Part shown: positions 31,182 to 42,254 of the stretch, in pieces
Numbering within the stretch: position 1 is the stretch's first letter
Layout: each line of letters opens with the position of its first letter
Source: Mangrovibacter yixingensis
GTDB lineage: Bacteria > Pseudomonadota > Gammaproteobacteria > Enterobacterales > Enterobacteriaceae
DNA length: 64,000 bases
Direction of reading: 5' to 3'
Assembly: GCF_020523985.1 (NCBI RefSeq)
Contig: NZ_JAIVKM010000001.1
Location: 992,001 to 1,056,000, forward strand
The notes under the pieces: model-generated
Database searches by the model: none
Told to the model about the DNA's origin: nothing
Seen by the model: the letters and a program-made list of their open reading frames with translations, nothing else
Translations under genes and position numbers: made by a program

Positions 31182-31322
31182 ATTTTTTCTGTCATCTATA
31201 GCGAATTTATTCGCCACATTCTAAACTGTGCAGCCGCAATGTGTGCGAATAAATGGCAAAAGGTGAGTCATAATGCCTTTTTCTTTGACTCTAAGACGTT
31301 ACAAAGTTAATATGCGCGCCCT

Positions 31323-31844
31323 ATGCAAAAGGTAAAATTACCCCTGACACTGGATCCGGTACGTACCGCTCAAAAACGCCTCGACTATCAGGGTATTTAT
31401 ACCCCTGAACAGGCGGCGCGCGTTGCTGAATCCGTCGTCAGTGTGGACAGCGATGTAGAATGCGAAATGTCGTTCGCAATTGATAACCAGCGTCTCGCCG
31501 TTATTACTGGTGAGGCAAAGGTGTCGGTTACTCTGACTTGTCAGCGCTGCGGCAACACATTCCCGCATCACGTTCACACAACGTATTGTTTTAGTCCGGT
31601 CGTTTCTGACGAGCAGGCTGAAGCACTCCCGGAAGCGTATGAACCGATCGAGGTTAACGAGTTCGGTGAAATCGATCTACTGGCTATGGTTGAAGATGAA
31701 ATCATCATCGCTTTACCAGTAGTTCCGGTGCATGATTCTGAACACTGTGAAGTGTCCGAGGCGGACATGGTCTTTGGTGAATTGCCTGCAGAGGCAGAGA
31801 AACCAAATCCATTTGCCGTATTAGCAAGTTTAAAGCGTAAGTAA
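31323..31844 (+). CDS. yceD: YceD: 23S rRNA accumulation protein (DUF177)
   Basis: 173 aa. DUF177 protein needed for normal 23S rRNA accumulation in E. coli and plants. It contains the conserved [18 protein letters not shown] stretch and a Cys pair ([12 protein letters not shown]) in a small beta domain, then an acidic segment. First gene of the yceD-rpmF-plsX-fab run; rpmF starts 17 bp later. Confidence 0.93.
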   Translation: MQKVKLPLTLDPVRTAQKRLDYQGIYTPEQAARVAESVVSVDSDVECEMSFAIDNQRLAVITGEAKVSVTLTCQRCGNTFPHHVHTTYCFSPVVSDEQAEALPEAYEPIEVNEFGEIDLLAMVEDEIIIALPVVPVHDSEHCEVSEADMVFGELPAEAEKPNPFAVLASLKRK

Positions 31845-31860
31845 TTGAGGAGTAAGGTCC

Positions 31861-32031
31861 ATGGCCGTACAACAGAATAAACCAACCCGTTCCAAACGTG
31901 GCATGCGTCGTTCTCATGACGCGCTGACCACTGCCAGCCTGTCTGTAGATAAAGTTTCTGGTGAAACGCACCTGCGCCACCATGTAACTGCTGACGGTTT
32001 CTACCGTGGCCGTAAGGTAATCGCTAAGTAA
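31861..32031 (+). CDS. rpmF: 50S ribosomal protein L32
   Basis: 56 aa (E. coli 57), a short gene that simple ORF cut-offs miss. It reads [20 protein letters not shown] and ends [10 protein letters not shown], as in enterobacterial L32, with one residue fewer in the [10 protein letters not shown] region. SD GAGG is 8 nt upstream (TTGAGGAGTAAGGTCC). Located between yceD and plsX as in E. coli, linking ribosome and lipid synthesis. Confidence 0.96.
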   Translation: MAVQQNKPTRSKRGMRRSHDALTTASLSVDKVSGETHLRHHVTADGFYRGRKVIAK

Positions 32032-32043
32032 TCTGGCGATACT

Positions 32044-33078
32044 TTGACACGTCTAACCCTTGCGTTAGATGCCATGGGGGGCGATTTTGGCCCTGCTGTG
32101 ACAGTGCCTGCAGCTTTGCAGGCACTGGAATCTAATTCGCAATTGAACCTTCTTTTAGTCGGCAATCCCGACGCCATTACTCCATTACTTGCCAAAGCTG
32201 ATTTTGACCAACGGTCGCGTTTGCAGATTATTCCTGCTCAGTCAGTTATTGCCAGTGATGCCCGGCCATCGCATGCTGTGCGTAACAGCCGTGGCTCTTC
32301 CATGCGCATAGCGTTGGAACTGGTGAAAGAAGGGCGGGCTCAGGCCTGTGTCAGCGCGGGTAACACTGGCGCATTAATGGGCCTGTCAAAATTATTATTA
32401 AAACCGTTGGACGGAATTGAACGCCCGGCTCTGGTCACGATGTTACCACACCAACAACGTGGAAAAACGGTGGTGCTGGACCTTGGTGCTAATGTGGATT
32501 GTGACAGTGATATGCTGGTTCAATTCGCTATTATGGGGTCTGTCCTTGCGGAAGAGCTGTTAGGGCTGTCTCAACCACGTGTTGCGTTGCTGAATATTGG
32601 CGAAGAAGAAACCAAAGGTCCTGAGCCGATTCGTCGTGCTGCTACAGTGTTGAACGCACTGCCTGCTATTCAGTACATCGGGTATTTAGAAGCAAATGAA
32701 TTACTGACCGGGAAAACGGATGTGCTGGTTTGTGACGGGTTTGTTGGTAATGTGACACTAAAGACCATGGAAGGTGTGGTAAGAATGTTCCTTTCGCTGC
32801 TTAAATCGCAGTCGGAAGGGAAAAAAAGGGCGTGGTGGCTGATTTTATTAAAGCATTGGTTACAAAAGAGCCTGCAAAGGCGATTCAGTCACCTCAACCC
32901 CGACCAGTATAATGGCGCCTGTCTGTTAGGATTGCGCGGCACTGTAATTAAAAGCCACGGTGCGGCCAATCAGCGAGCGTTTGAGGTCGCGATTGAACAG
33001 GCAGTGCAGGCGGTGCGGCGGCAAATCCCTGAGCGGATTGCTTCTCGCCTGAAATCTGTATTACCCAAGAGTGACTGA
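32044..33078 (+). CDS. plsX: Phosphate acyltransferase PlsX
   Basis: 344 aa (E. coli 356; the C-terminus is about 12 residues shorter). It converts acyl-ACP to acyl-phosphate, the donor for PlsY in phospholipid synthesis; peripheral membrane enzyme. The start is TTG, as I recall for E. coli plsX, giving [19 protein letters not shown]. The conserved [11 protein letters not shown] and [15 protein letters not shown] blocks are intact. Confidence 0.94.
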   Translation: MTRLTLALDAMGGDFGPAVTVPAALQALESNSQLNLLLVGNPDAITPLLAKADFDQRSRLQIIPAQSVIASDARPSHAVRNSRGSSMRIALELVKEGRAQACVSAGNTGALMGLSKLLLKPLDGIERPALVTMLPHQQRGKTVVLDLGANVDCDSDMLVQFAIMGSVLAEELLGLSQPRVALLNIGEEETKGPEPIRRAATVLNALPAIQYIGYLEANELLTGKTDVLVCDGFVGNVTLKTMEGVVRMFLSLLKSQSEGKKRAWWLILLKHWLQKSLQRRFSHLNPDQYNGACLLGLRGTVIKSHGAANQRAFEVAIEQAVQAVRRQIPERIASRLKSVLPKSD

Positions 33079-33084
33079 GCGTAC

Positions 33085-34038
33085 ATGTATACAAAGATTA
33101 TTGGTACGGGCAGCTATTTGCCTGAGCACGTGCGTACTAACGCCGATTTGGAAAAACTGGTAGAAACCACTGATGAGTGGATTGTTACTCGTACTGGGAT
33201 CCGTGAGCGCCGCATTGCTGCGCCGGAAGAAACCGTTGCGACCATGGGCTATCAGGCTGCGTGTAATGCGCTGGACATGGCTGGTGTTGATAAAACACAA
33301 ATTGGCTTAATTATTGTTGCCACAACGTCTTCGACGCATGCATTTCCAAGTGCAGCATGCCAAATTCAGGCGCAGCTTGGTATTAAAGGTTGCCCTGCCT
33401 TTGATGTGGCTGCAGCCTGTGCTGGTTTTACTTATGCGCTAAGCATCGCTGATCAATATGTAAAAAACGGTGATGTTGATTATGCGTTGGTGATCGGTTC
33501 TGACGTGCTGGCTCGTACCCTGGATCCAGAAGACCGTGGCACCATCATTTTATTTGGTGATGGTGCGGGTGCTGTGGTGCTGTCCAAATCTGAAGAACCC
33601 GGTATCATTTCTACGCATCTGCATGCTGATGGCTCTTATGGCAACCTGTTAACGTTGCCAAACCTGGATCGTGTTAACCCGGAAAACCCATCCTGGTTGA
33701 CGATGGCAGGGAATGAAGTCTTCAAGGTAGCCGTTACCGAACTTGCACATATCGTTGATGAGACTCTGGCGGCCAATAACCTCAGTCGTGAAGCTCTCGA
33801 CTGGCTGGTGCCACATCAGGCGAACCTGCGTATTATCAGTGCAACCGCAAAAAAACTGGGCATGTCTATGGACAATGTCGTGGTAACGCTGGACAGGCAC
33901 GGGAATACGTCAGCGGCATCAGTGCCCTCAGCACTGGATGAAGCGGTTCGTGACGGGCGTATTAAGCCGGGTCAGTTAGTTCTGCTGGAAGCCTTTGGTG
34001 GTGGTTTCACCTGGGGTTCTGCACTGGTTCGCTTTTGA
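33085..34038 (+). CDS. fabH: 3-oxoacyl-ACP synthase III FabH
   Basis: 317 aa, the E. coli length. It condenses acetyl-CoA with malonyl-ACP to start fatty acid synthesis. The catalytic triad is visible: C112 (AACAGF), H244 (PHQAN) and N274 (HGNTSAAS). Starts 6 bp after plsX. Confidence 0.97.
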   Translation: MYTKIIGTGSYLPEHVRTNADLEKLVETTDEWIVTRTGIRERRIAAPEETVATMGYQAACNALDMAGVDKTQIGLIIVATTSSTHAFPSAACQIQAQLGIKGCPAFDVAAACAGFTYALSIADQYVKNGDVDYALVIGSDVLARTLDPEDRGTIILFGDGAGAVVLSKSEEPGIISTHLHADGSYGNLLTLPNLDRVNPENPSWLTMAGNEVFKVAVTELAHIVDETLAANNLSREALDWLVPHQANLRIISATAKKLGMSMDNVVVTLDRHGNTSAASVPSALDEAVRDGRIKPGQLVLLEAFGGGFTWGSALVRF

Positions 34039-34055
34039 TTAGCAGGGACAAAAAA

Positions 34056-34985
34056 ATGACACAATTTGCTTTTGTTTTCCCGGGGCAGGGTTCTCAGTCA
34101 GTTGGTATGTTGTCTGAGCTTGCTGCACAGTATCCGGTGATTGAAGAAACATTTCGTGAAGCCTCTGATGTGTTGGGTTATGACTTGTGGGCGTTGGCTC
34201 AACAAGGCCCGGCAGAAGAATTGAACAAAACCTGGCAGACACAGCCTGCATTGCTGACCGCTTCTGTCGCCTTATGGCGTGTTTGGCAGCAGGCAGGCGG
34301 AAAAACACCGGCGCTGATGGCCGGGCACAGCCTGGGCGAATATTCTGCTCTGGTTTGCGCAGGCGTTATCGCATTTCGTGATGCAGTACGTCTGGTTGAA
34401 CTGCGCGGTAAATTCATGCAGGAAGCAGTGCCGGAAGGCACTGGTGCAATGTCAGCTATTATTGGCCTTGACGATGCATCCATCGCTAAGGCTTGTGAAG
34501 AGTCTGCGCAAGGTCAGGTTGTTTCCCCGGTTAACTACAACTCGCCGGGCCAGGTTGTTATCGCTGGCAATAAAGAAGCAGTGGAAAGAGCAGGGGCTGC
34601 CTGTAAAGCTGCTGGCGCCAAACGCGCACTGCCTTTGCCGGTTAGCGTACCTTCCCACTGTGCGTTAATGAAGCCAGCGGCTGAAAAACTGGCAGTTGAA
34701 CTGCAAAATCTCGCATTTAATGCGCCAGCCATTCCCGTTGTTAACAACGTTGATGTAAAATGCGAAACCTCTCCGGACGCTATCCGGGAAGCATTGGTTC
34801 GTCAGTTATACAGCCCGGTATTGTGGACACAGAGTGTTGAGTTCATGTCTGCTCAAGGTGTAAGCCAGTTATTTGAAGCAGGCCCAGGTAAAGTACTCAC
34901 CGGGTTGACTAAACGTATTGTTGACACCCTGACTGCATCGGCCATCAATGAGCCGGCCGCACTGTCAGCGGCGCTTGAGCAATAA
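34056..34985 (+). CDS. fabD: Malonyl-CoA:ACP transacylase FabD
   Basis: 309 aa, the E. coli length. It loads malonate on ACP. The nucleophile is S92 in GHSLGE, with GQGSQ at residues 10-14 and SVPSH holding the catalytic His. An upstream in-frame start at 34035 overlaps fabH and lacks homology; AGGGAC precedes the chosen ATG. Confidence 0.96.
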   Translation: MTQFAFVFPGQGSQSVGMLSELAAQYPVIEETFREASDVLGYDLWALAQQGPAEELNKTWQTQPALLTASVALWRVWQQAGGKTPALMAGHSLGEYSALVCAGVIAFRDAVRLVELRGKFMQEAVPEGTGAMSAIIGLDDASIAKACEESAQGQVVSPVNYNSPGQVVIAGNKEAVERAGAACKAAGAKRALPLPVSVPSHCALMKPAAEKLAVELQNLAFNAPAIPVVNNVDVKCETSPDAIREALVRQLYSPVLWTQSVEFMSAQGVSQLFEAGPGKVLTGLTKRIVDTLTASAINEPAALSAALEQ

Positions 34986-34996
34986 TGAGGAACATT

Positions 34997-35731
34997 ATGA
35001 GTTTTGAAGGTAAAGTCGCTCTGGTTACTGGCGCAAGCCGTGGTATCGGGCGTGCAATCGCAGAAAACCTGGTTGCACGTGGTGCGAAAGTGATTGGTAC
35101 GGCAACCAGCGAAAATGGTGCCCAGGCAATCAGCGATTATTTAGGTGATAACGGGAAAGGTCTGGTATTGAATGTGACCGACCCGGCATCTATCGAGTCT
35201 GTTTTGGAAAACATCCGTTCAGCGTTTGGTGAAGTCGATATTTTGGTTAATAATGCCGGAATAACTCGAGATAACTTGCTCATGCGCATGAAAGATGATG
35301 AGTGGAACGATATCATTGAAACCAACTTATCATCAGTTTTCCGTCTGTCTAAAGCAGTAATGCGCGCTATGATGAAAAAGCGTCATGGTCGTATTATTAC
35401 TATCGGTTCTGTGGTTGGTACCATGGGAAATGCTGGTCAGGCCAACTATGCTGCGGCAAAAGCCGGTCTGATTGGCTTTAGTAAATCACTGGCACGCGAA
35501 GTGGCGTCACGCGGCATTACAGTAAACGTTGTTGCTCCGGGCTTTATTGAAACGGACATGACGCGTGCGCTGTCTGATGATCAGCGTGCAGGTATTCTGG
35601 CGCAGGTTCCTGCGGGTCGCCTGGGCGACGCGAAGGAAATCGCCAATGCGGTTGTATTTTTGGCCTCTGACGACGCAGGTTACATCACTGGTGAAACCCT
35701 GCACGTCAATGGCGGAATGTACATGGTGTAA
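34997..35731 (+). CDS. fabG: 3-oxoacyl-ACP reductase FabG
   Basis: 244 aa, the E. coli length. NADPH-dependent short-chain dehydrogenase reducing beta-ketoacyl-ACP. TGASRGIG (11-18) binds cofactor; ITIGSVVG and NYAAAKAG hold the catalytic Ser, Tyr and Lys. The ATG at 34985 overlaps the fabD stop, but the one at 34997 follows TGAGGAA and matches E. coli. Confidence 0.96.
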   Translation: MSFEGKVALVTGASRGIGRAIAENLVARGAKVIGTATSENGAQAISDYLGDNGKGLVLNVTDPASIESVLENIRSAFGEVDILVNNAGITRDNLLMRMKDDEWNDIIETNLSSVFRLSKAVMRAMMKKRHGRIITIGSVVGTMGNAGQANYAAAKAGLIGFSKSLAREVASRGITVNVVAPGFIETDMTRALSDDQRAGILAQVPAGRLGDAKEIANAVVFLASDDAGYITGETLHVNGGMYMV

Positions 35732-35922
35732 CCACGCTATACTTTTTCTGCCCGGAGCTTTGCTGAATACAGATTGTCCACTTGCCTGAGTTATAATCAG
35801 GGAATGTGCGAAAATTCTGCGTTTATTGAGTCTGAGTGCGGAGAAGTAGAAAATTATTTGCGTTATTAGCGGGAATACCCGCAAAATAGCGTAAAATCGT
35901 GGTAAGACCTGCCGGGATTTAG

Positions 35923-35950
35923 TTGCATCTTTTTCAACATTTTATACACT
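35923..35950 (+). promoter_or_regulatory. acpP promoter and conserved 5' leader
   Basis: TTGCAT (35923-35928), 16-nt spacer, TACACT (35945-35950). This sequence and the leader that follows resemble the E. coli acpP promoter, including a TCGC-GAAA-GCGA tetraloop hairpin at 35961-35972 just before the gene. A TATAAT at 35792-35797 without a good -35 may be a second start. The high output needed for ACP fits a dedicated promoter. Confidence 0.6.
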
Positions 35951-35995
35951 ACGAAAACCATCGCGAAAGCGAGTTTTGATAGGAAATTTAAGAGT

Positions 35996-36232
35996 ATGAG
36001 CACTATCGAAGAACGCGTTAAGAAAATTATCGGCGAACAGCTGGGCGTTAAGCAGGAAGAAGTTGTTAACAGCGCTTCCTTCGTTGAAGACCTGGGCGCC
36101 GATTCTCTTGACACCGTTGAGCTGGTAATGGCTCTGGAAGAAGAGTTTGATACTGAGATTCCGGACGAAGAAGCTGAGAAAATCACCACCGTTCAGGCTG
36201 CCATTGATTATATCAACGGACACCAGGCGTAA
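35996..36232 (+). CDS. acpP: Acyl carrier protein
   Basis: 78 aa, as in E. coli. Carrier of growing acyl chains; the phosphopantetheine attaches to the Ser of [10 protein letters not shown] (S37 counting Met). Strongly acidic four-helix protein. A 264-bp gap with its own promoter separates it from fabG. Confidence 0.98.
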   Translation: MSTIEERVKKIIGEQLGVKQEEVVNSASFVEDLGADSLDTVELVMALEEEFDTEIPDEEAEKITTVQAAIDYINGHQA

Positions 36233-36242
36233 GTGACATCTC

Positions 36243-36264
36243 CAGGCGGTCATTCGACCGCCTG
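36243..36264 (+). terminator. Hairpin between acpP and fabF (partial terminator or stabiliser)
   Basis: 9-bp perfect stem CAGGCGGTC/GACCGCCTG with an ATTC loop, followed by AGTTTTATCTTTT. It may trim read-through so that acpP mRNA exceeds fabF mRNA. Confidence 0.6.
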
Positions 36265-36265
36265 A

Positions 36266-37561
<1,296 letters not shown>

Positions 37562-37573
37562 CACAATGACTTC

Positions 37574-37595
37574 AGGCCCGTATTTTTCGGGCCTT
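37574..37595 (+). terminator. Hairpin downstream of fabF
   Basis: AGGCCCG/CGGGCCT stem (37574-37580 / 37588-37594) 12 bases past the fabF stop, followed by TTATCTGTCT, a weak T-tract; read-through to pabC is likely. Confidence 0.55.
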
Positions 37596-37672
37596 ATCTG
37601 TCTCAGACTCCTTCTCTTGCCCTCAACTTCTCTGCCTGTCACACTATCGCCTCCATGATGTGAGGATGAGTG

Positions 37673-38473
37673 ATGTTCTTGATTAATGGCGAATACCAGT
37701 CACACCTGCCAGCGAACGACCGATCGATTCAATTTGGTGACGGTTGCTTCACAACTGCCCGAATTACCGCCGGAGAAGTGCGTTTTTTATCCCAGCATAT
37801 TGCCCGTTTGCAGCAAGCTTGCCAGCGCCTGGCGATTCCTTTTACCCAATGGCAAATATTGGAAACAGAAATGTCAGAGATGGCTCGTTCCCACAATACT
37901 GCTGTATTGAAAGTGATAATCAGCCGTGGGAGCGGTGGGCGTGGCTACAATCCGGCACAATGCGAATATCCGGTGAGAATTCTGTCCGTATCGGGTTTTC
38001 CATCCTTTTACACAGAATGGAAAACAAACGGTATTACGTTGGCCCTGAGTTCTGTGCAAATGGGGATTAACCCATCTCTTGCAGGTATCAAACACCTTAA
38101 CCGGCTTGAGCAGGTTCTTATTCGGGCGGAACTTGAGCAGACAAACCAGCATGAAGCCATTGTTCTTGACAGTGATGGCATGATGGTGGAATGTTGTGCC
38201 GCTAATTTATTCTGGCGCGAAGGTGACTCTGTATACACGCCTTACGTTAACCGGTCAGGTGTTAACGGAACCATGCGTCAACATATTATGGCCGAATTAG
38301 CGCAGCAGGGCAGAGTGGTACATCAAGTACGGGCTAAGCCTGATGCGTTGCTCCACGCAGATGAAGCCTTCATTTGCAATGCCCTGATGCCAATAATCCC
38401 GGTTCGGCAGGCTATTACCACGCGGTACACATCACGAGAGTTGTTTACCTCCCTTGCCCCACTATGCGAGTAA
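37673..38473 (+). CDS. pabC: Aminodeoxychorismate lyase PabC
   Basis: 266 aa (E. coli 269). PLP enzyme that releases pyruvate from 4-amino-4-deoxychorismate, giving p-aminobenzoate for folate. Fold-type IV motifs: [11 protein letters not shown] near residue 24, [20 protein letters not shown] (PLP lysine) and [13 protein letters not shown] directly before the ATG is disfavoured by SD spacing (GAGG, 7 nt to ATG). Confidence 0.93.
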   Translation: MFLINGEYQSHLPANDRSIQFGDGCFTTARITAGEVRFLSQHIARLQQACQRLAIPFTQWQILETEMSEMARSHNTAVLKVIISRGSGGRGYNPAQCEYPVRILSVSGFPSFYTEWKTNGITLALSSVQMGINPSLAGIKHLNRLEQVLIRAELEQTNQHEAIVLDSDGMMVECCAANLFWREGDSVYTPYVNRSGVNGTMRQHIMAELAQQGRVVHQVRAKPDALLHADEAFICNALMPIIPVRQAITTRYTSRELFTSLAPLCE

Positions 38474-38483
38474 AAATATTGTC

Positions 38484-39503
38484 ATGAAAAAAATGCTGCG
38501 CCTCGTTCTTGTGCTCATTCTACTGCTGGCTGTTGCTGCCGGAGTGGGCTACTGGAAAGTCCGTAAGCTGGCAGTAAGTACACTGCTGATTAAACAGGAA
38601 ACGTATTTTACCCTGAAACCCGGCACCGGCCGGTTAGCTCTGGGTAACCAACTTTATGCTGAAAAAGTAATTAATCGCCCGCGTGTTTTCCAGTGGTTGT
38701 TGCGTCTGGAACCGCAACTGGCCAACTTCAAAGCGGGGACATACCGGATCACACCTGAGATGACAGTCAGGCAATTAATGGCGTTACTGGCGAGCGGTAA
38801 AGAAGCCCAATTCCCGTTGCGCCTGGTTGAAGGGCAAACTGTGCATCAATGGTTAGCTCAACTGCGGGATGCCCCTTATATTCGCCATACACTGAAAGAT
38901 GATAGCTATGGTGAGGTTGCCAAAGCGCTGAAAATTCCCGAAGACGAAGTAGAAGGGGGATTTTATCCGGATACCTGGTTATATACCGCCGGAACCACGG
39001 ATGTGGCTATGCTTGAGCGAGCACATCGAAAAATGGTGAATACAGTGGATAGCATCTGGGCCGCGAAGGCAGATAATCTGCCATACAAAAATAAAGAGCA
39101 GCTGGTTATCATGGCATCCATCATTGAAAAAGAAACCGCCGTTGCCAGTGAGCGTGAATTGGTTGCATCGGTATTCATTAACCGCCTGCGTATTGGCATG
39201 CGTCTACAAACAGATCCCACGGTCATTTACGGAATGGGTGCCGACTGGAATGGAAAACTGACTCGTAAGGATCTTGAAACGGCAACACCCTATAACACTT
39301 ATGTGATTAGTGGGTTGCCACCAGGTCCGATAGCGATTCCGAGTGTGGCTTCATTGCAGGCTGCCGCTCACCCGGCAAAATCCCCATACCTTTATTTTGT
39401 TGCTGATGGTAAAGGTGGGCACACGTTCAGTACCAATCTGGCGAACCACAACAAGGCTGTACGCGCATGGATAAATACATTAAAGGAAAAAAATGCACAG
39501 TAA
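38484..39503 (+). CDS. mltG: Endolytic murein transglycosylase MltG
   Basis: 339 aa (E. coli 340). A single N-terminal TM helix (residues 5-25) anchors a periplasmic domain that cuts nascent glycan strands. A LysM-like subdomain is followed by the YceG domain with ASIIEKETA holding the catalytic Glu, and [10 protein letters not shown]. The ATG at 38484 gives [11 protein letters not shown]; an upstream start (38454) overlaps pabC. The last 11 bases overlap tmk. Confidence 0.93.
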   Translation: MKKMLRLVLVLILLLAVAAGVGYWKVRKLAVSTLLIKQETYFTLKPGTGRLALGNQLYAEKVINRPRVFQWLLRLEPQLANFKAGTYRITPEMTVRQLMALLASGKEAQFPLRLVEGQTVHQWLAQLRDAPYIRHTLKDDSYGEVAKALKIPEDEVEGGFYPDTWLYTAGTTDVAMLERAHRKMVNTVDSIWAAKADNLPYKNKEQLVIMASIIEKETAVASERELVASVFINRLRIGMRLQTDPTVIYGMGADWNGKLTRKDLETATPYNTYVISGLPPGPIAIPSVASLQAAAHPAKSPYLYFVADGKGGHTFSTNLANHNKAVRAWINTLKEKNAQ

Positions 39504-40146
39504 ATTTATAGTGATTGAAGGCCTTGAAGGCGCAGGTAAAACCAGTGCTCAGAATGTCATTGTCGAGGTGTTGCGCTCTCGCGGTATTACCGACCTTGTG
39601 TTCACGCGTGAACCCGGTGGTACTGTTCTGGCAGAAAAGCTGCGTAGCCTGGTGTTGGATATTAAATCTGTGGGCGATGAAGTCATTACGGATAAAGCTG
39701 AAGTGCTGATGTTTTATGCTGCGCGAGTTCAGTTGGTGGAAACAGTCATTAAACCGGCACTGGCTCGTGGTGCCTGGGTTATTGGCGATCGCCATGATTT
39801 GTCTACCCAGGCGTATCAAGGCGGGGGCCGCGAAATTGATGCTCAGTTATTACAAACTCTGCGTAATGCCGTGTTGGGTGATTTTACGCCAGATTTAACG
39901 CTTTACCTGGACGTTGAGCCCAAAATTGGTCTGGCTCGGGCCAGAGCCAGGGGTGAACTCGATCGTATCGAAACTGAATCACTGGCATTTTTTGACCGCA
40001 CACGCGCACGTTACCTGTCGCTTGCCGCACAGAATGAACGCATAGCGACAATTAACGCCAATGCGTCCCAGACAGAGGTCGCTGAATCTATTCGCCATAC
40101 ATTATACGAAACGCTGGCTCGCTGGGGAAAAGGTGGCAGTGAATGA
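39493..40146 (+). CDS. tmk: Thymidylate kinase
   Basis: 217 aa (E. coli 213). It phosphorylates dTMP to dTDP. The P-loop GLEGAGKTS is at about residues 10-18, the DR(H/Y) motif appears as [16 protein letters not shown], and the lid has [11 protein letters not shown]. It begins within the mltG 3' end and ends in an ATGA overlap with holB, so the three genes are translationally linked. Confidence 0.95.
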   Translation: MHSKFIVIEGLEGAGKTSAQNVIVEVLRSRGITDLVFTREPGGTVLAEKLRSLVLDIKSVGDEVITDKAEVLMFYAARVQLVETVIKPALARGAWVIGDRHDLSTQAYQGGGREIDAQLLQTLRNAVLGDFTPDLTLYLDVEPKIGLARARARGELDRIETESLAFFDRTRARYLSLAAQNERIATINANASQTEVAESIRHTLYETLARWGKGGSE

Positions 40147-41147
40147 AATGGTACCCATGGCTACGGCCGGCATTTGAGAAATTGTCAGGGCAGTACCAGG
40201 CCGGGCATGGGCACCCTGCGTTACTTATTCATGCCATACCCGGGATGGGAGAAGATGCCTTGTGTTATGCGCTGGCCCGTCTGAAGATGTGTCAGTCTCC
40301 ACAAGGTAACAAAAGCTGTGGGCATTGCCGTGGGTGCCAGTTAATGCAAGCAGGGACACATCCGGATTACACGGTTGTCGTACCAGAAAAAGGAAAACAG
40401 AACCTGGGCATTGACGCCATTCGCGTTGTCACCGAAAAATTGTACACTCGCTCCAGCCTGGGTGGGGCGAAGGTGGTGTGGATCAAGGATGTCACGCAAC
40501 TGACGGAATCCGCAGCCAATGCATTATTAAAAACTTTGGAAGAGCCACCCGAAAATACCTGGTTCCTTATGGCCTGCCATGAGCCGGATAAGCTATTACC
40601 TACATTACGTAGTCGGTGCTTTTACTTCCCATTAGGTATTCCTGATGAATCCTGGGCTCAGGCCTGGTTACAACGTGAATCCGGTGCTGATTCGGTCCAG
40701 TGTCTTGCTGCATTAAGGTTATCCTGTGGCGCCCCTGCGGCGGCGGTGTCGTTGTTGCAACCTGACAGCGCCGCGCTGCGCAGTAAATTTTGTGAACAAC
40801 TTGCCCGGGCGCTTACTCACCAGGAGTTCTACAGTTTACTACCTGTTATCAACCAGGAGCGCGCCGGAGAAATATTGTGGTGGTTTTCGACATTACTCAT
40901 TGATGCGCTTAAACTCCAGCAGCAGGCAGGGCAATCCATAATGAATGTGGATAAAGTGCCACTAGCGGAACAACTGGCCGGGTATCCAGGGATGGTACTT
41001 CAGGCAATTTGCACAGCAGTGTTTCAGCTGCGCGGGCAATTGCTGTCTGTACCCGGCATTAATCGTGAACTGTTGCTGGCAGAACAACTGCTTGCCTGGG
41101 AGCATTACCTGCAACCGGGAGCATCCCTCCCGCCAATACACCTGTAA
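40143..41147 (+). CDS. holB: DNA polymerase III delta' subunit HolB
   Basis: 334 aa, the E. coli length. Clamp-loader subunit of the replicative polymerase. The degenerate P-loop of delta' ([13 protein letters not shown]) lacks the usual GKT, as expected because delta' does not hydrolyse ATP; Zn ligands are in [16 protein letters not shown], and the sensor region is [14 protein letters not shown]. Overlaps tmk by 4 bp. Confidence 0.95.
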   Translation: MKWYPWLRPAFEKLSGQYQAGHGHPALLIHAIPGMGEDALCYALARLKMCQSPQGNKSCGHCRGCQLMQAGTHPDYTVVVPEKGKQNLGIDAIRVVTEKLYTRSSLGGAKVVWIKDVTQLTESAANALLKTLEEPPENTWFLMACHEPDKLLPTLRSRCFYFPLGIPDESWAQAWLQRESGADSVQCLAALRLSCGAPAAAVSLLQPDSAALRSKFCEQLARALTHQEFYSLLPVINQERAGEILWWFSTLLIDALKLQQQAGQSIMNVDKVPLAEQLAGYPGMVLQAICTAVFQLRGQLLSVPGINRELLLAEQLLAWEHYLQPGASLPPIHL

Positions 41148-41156
41148 GAGACAATT

Positions 41157-41954
41157 ATGTTTTTAGTTGATTCCCACTGCCATCTTGATGGCCTCGATTA
41201 CCAAACTCTGCATAAAGATGTGGATGATGTTCTCAGCAAAGCGGCGGCACGTGATGTCAGTTTTTGTCTGGCAGTGGCGACAACGCTTGATGGTTATGTT
41301 GCGATGCGTGAGCAAATTGGTGAACGCGATAACGTGGCGTTTTCATGTGGTGTTCACCCGCTGAATCAGGATGAAGAACTTGATGTTGATCGCCTGCACT
41401 CCCTGGCTGCTCAACAGGGTGTAATAGCTATGGGGGAAACCGGGCTGGATTATTACTACACCCCGGAAACCAAATTGCGTCAGCAATCTTCTTTTAGTCA
41501 CCATATTGCAGTTGGCCGTGCGTTGAAAAAACCGGTTATTGTTCATACCCGCGATGCACGTGCAGATACACTGGCAATTTTGCGCCATGAACAGGTGATG
41601 GATTGTGGTGGGGTGCTACACTGTTTCACGGAAGATAAAGAAACGGCTGGCAAGTTACTGGATATGGGGTTCTATATCTCCTTTTCGGGCATTGTGACTT
41701 TCCGTAATGCTGAGTCGTTACGTGATGCGGCCCGCTATGTTCCACTGGACAGAATCCTGGTCGAAACTGACTCACCGTATTTGGCCCCTGTTCCTCACCG
41801 TGGTAAGGAGAATCAGCCCGCTTTGGTGCGTGATGTTGCTGAATATATGGCTGTACTGAAAGGTGTGGGCGTTGAAACTCTGGCAGAAATCACCACGAAC
41901 AACTTCTCATCACTTTTCAATGTTGACCTTTCTGCTTTACGTCAAGCCAGGTAA
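41157..41954 (+). CDS. ycfH: TatD family metal-dependent hydrolase YcfH
   Basis: 265 aa. Amidohydrolase fold, putative metal-dependent deoxyribonuclease. Metal-binding motifs: DSHCHLD near the start, MGETGLDYYY, VHTRDA, LHCFT and ETDSPYL. Starts 9 bp after holB and ends the run that began at yceD. Confidence 0.93.
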   Translation: MFLVDSHCHLDGLDYQTLHKDVDDVLSKAAARDVSFCLAVATTLDGYVAMREQIGERDNVAFSCGVHPLNQDEELDVDRLHSLAAQQGVIAMGETGLDYYYTPETKLRQQSSFSHHIAVGRALKKPVIVHTRDARADTLAILRHEQVMDCGGVLHCFTEDKETAGKLLDMGFYISFSGIVTFRNAESLRDAARYVPLDRILVETDSPYLAPVPHRGKENQPALVRDVAEYMAVLKGVGVETLAEITTNNFSSLFNVDLSALRQAR

Positions 41955-42000
41955 ATCCTTGTTATTTTAAGGCTCGTAATTAATCCGTAAAGCGAGTAAA

Positions 42001-42036
42001 GTTCACCGCCACAAAACAGGCGGTGAACGCCTCTTT
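42001..42036 (+). terminator. Terminator after ycfH
   Basis: Perfect 10-bp stem GTTCACCGCC/GGCGGTGAAC (42001-42010 / 42019-42028) followed by GCCTCTTTT. It isolates ycfH from ptsG. Confidence 0.65.
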
Positions 42037-42098
42037 TGTAACATCTGTATACGATTTGAGTGGTTAAATGCGATTTTTCTGCATGTCTGTCATTGAAA

Positions 42099-42114
42099 CG
42101 TGACTGCCATCAAA
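42099..42114 (+). promoter_or_regulatory. CRP site upstream of ptsG
   Basis: CGTGA-CTGCCA-TCAAA matches the TGTGA-N6-TCACA consensus at 8 of 10 positions and resembles the known E. coli ptsG CRP site in sequence and setting. Confidence 0.65.
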
Positions 42115-42129
42115 CAATAAAATCGCTAT

Positions 42130-42150
42130 TTATTTTACTCTGCGTAATAA
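42130..42150. promoter_or_regulatory. Mlc operator upstream of ptsG
   Basis: An AT-rich interrupted palindrome, TTATT ... AATAA around TTACTCTGCG, closely resembling the Mlc site at E. coli ptsG; the adjacent AATAAAGGGC stretch is also conserved. Mlc would repress ptsG without glucose. Confidence 0.6.
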
Positions 42151-42229
42151 ATAAAGGGCACTTAGATGTCCTGAAGAGAGTCTGTTTCTCCCCCAGACTC
42201 AAAGCGCATATCGCGTACAAAAAGCACAA

Positions 42230-42254
42230 ATACTCAGGAGCACTCTCAATTATG
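42230..42254 (+). promoter_or_regulatory. ptsG ribosome binding region with SgrS pairing site
   Basis: The 20 bases before the ptsG ATG (AATACTCAGGAGCACTCTCA and on) look unchanged from E. coli. They include the Shine-Dalgarno AGGAG and the ACTCAG core with which the small RNA SgrS pairs to block translation during sugar-phosphate stress. SgrS itself is not in this window. Confidence 0.7.

Noticed and set aside
42060-42251. 64-residue N-terminal extension of ptsG
   Set aside because: It would translate through the CRP and Mlc sites; the standard start has a conserved Shine-Dalgarno.
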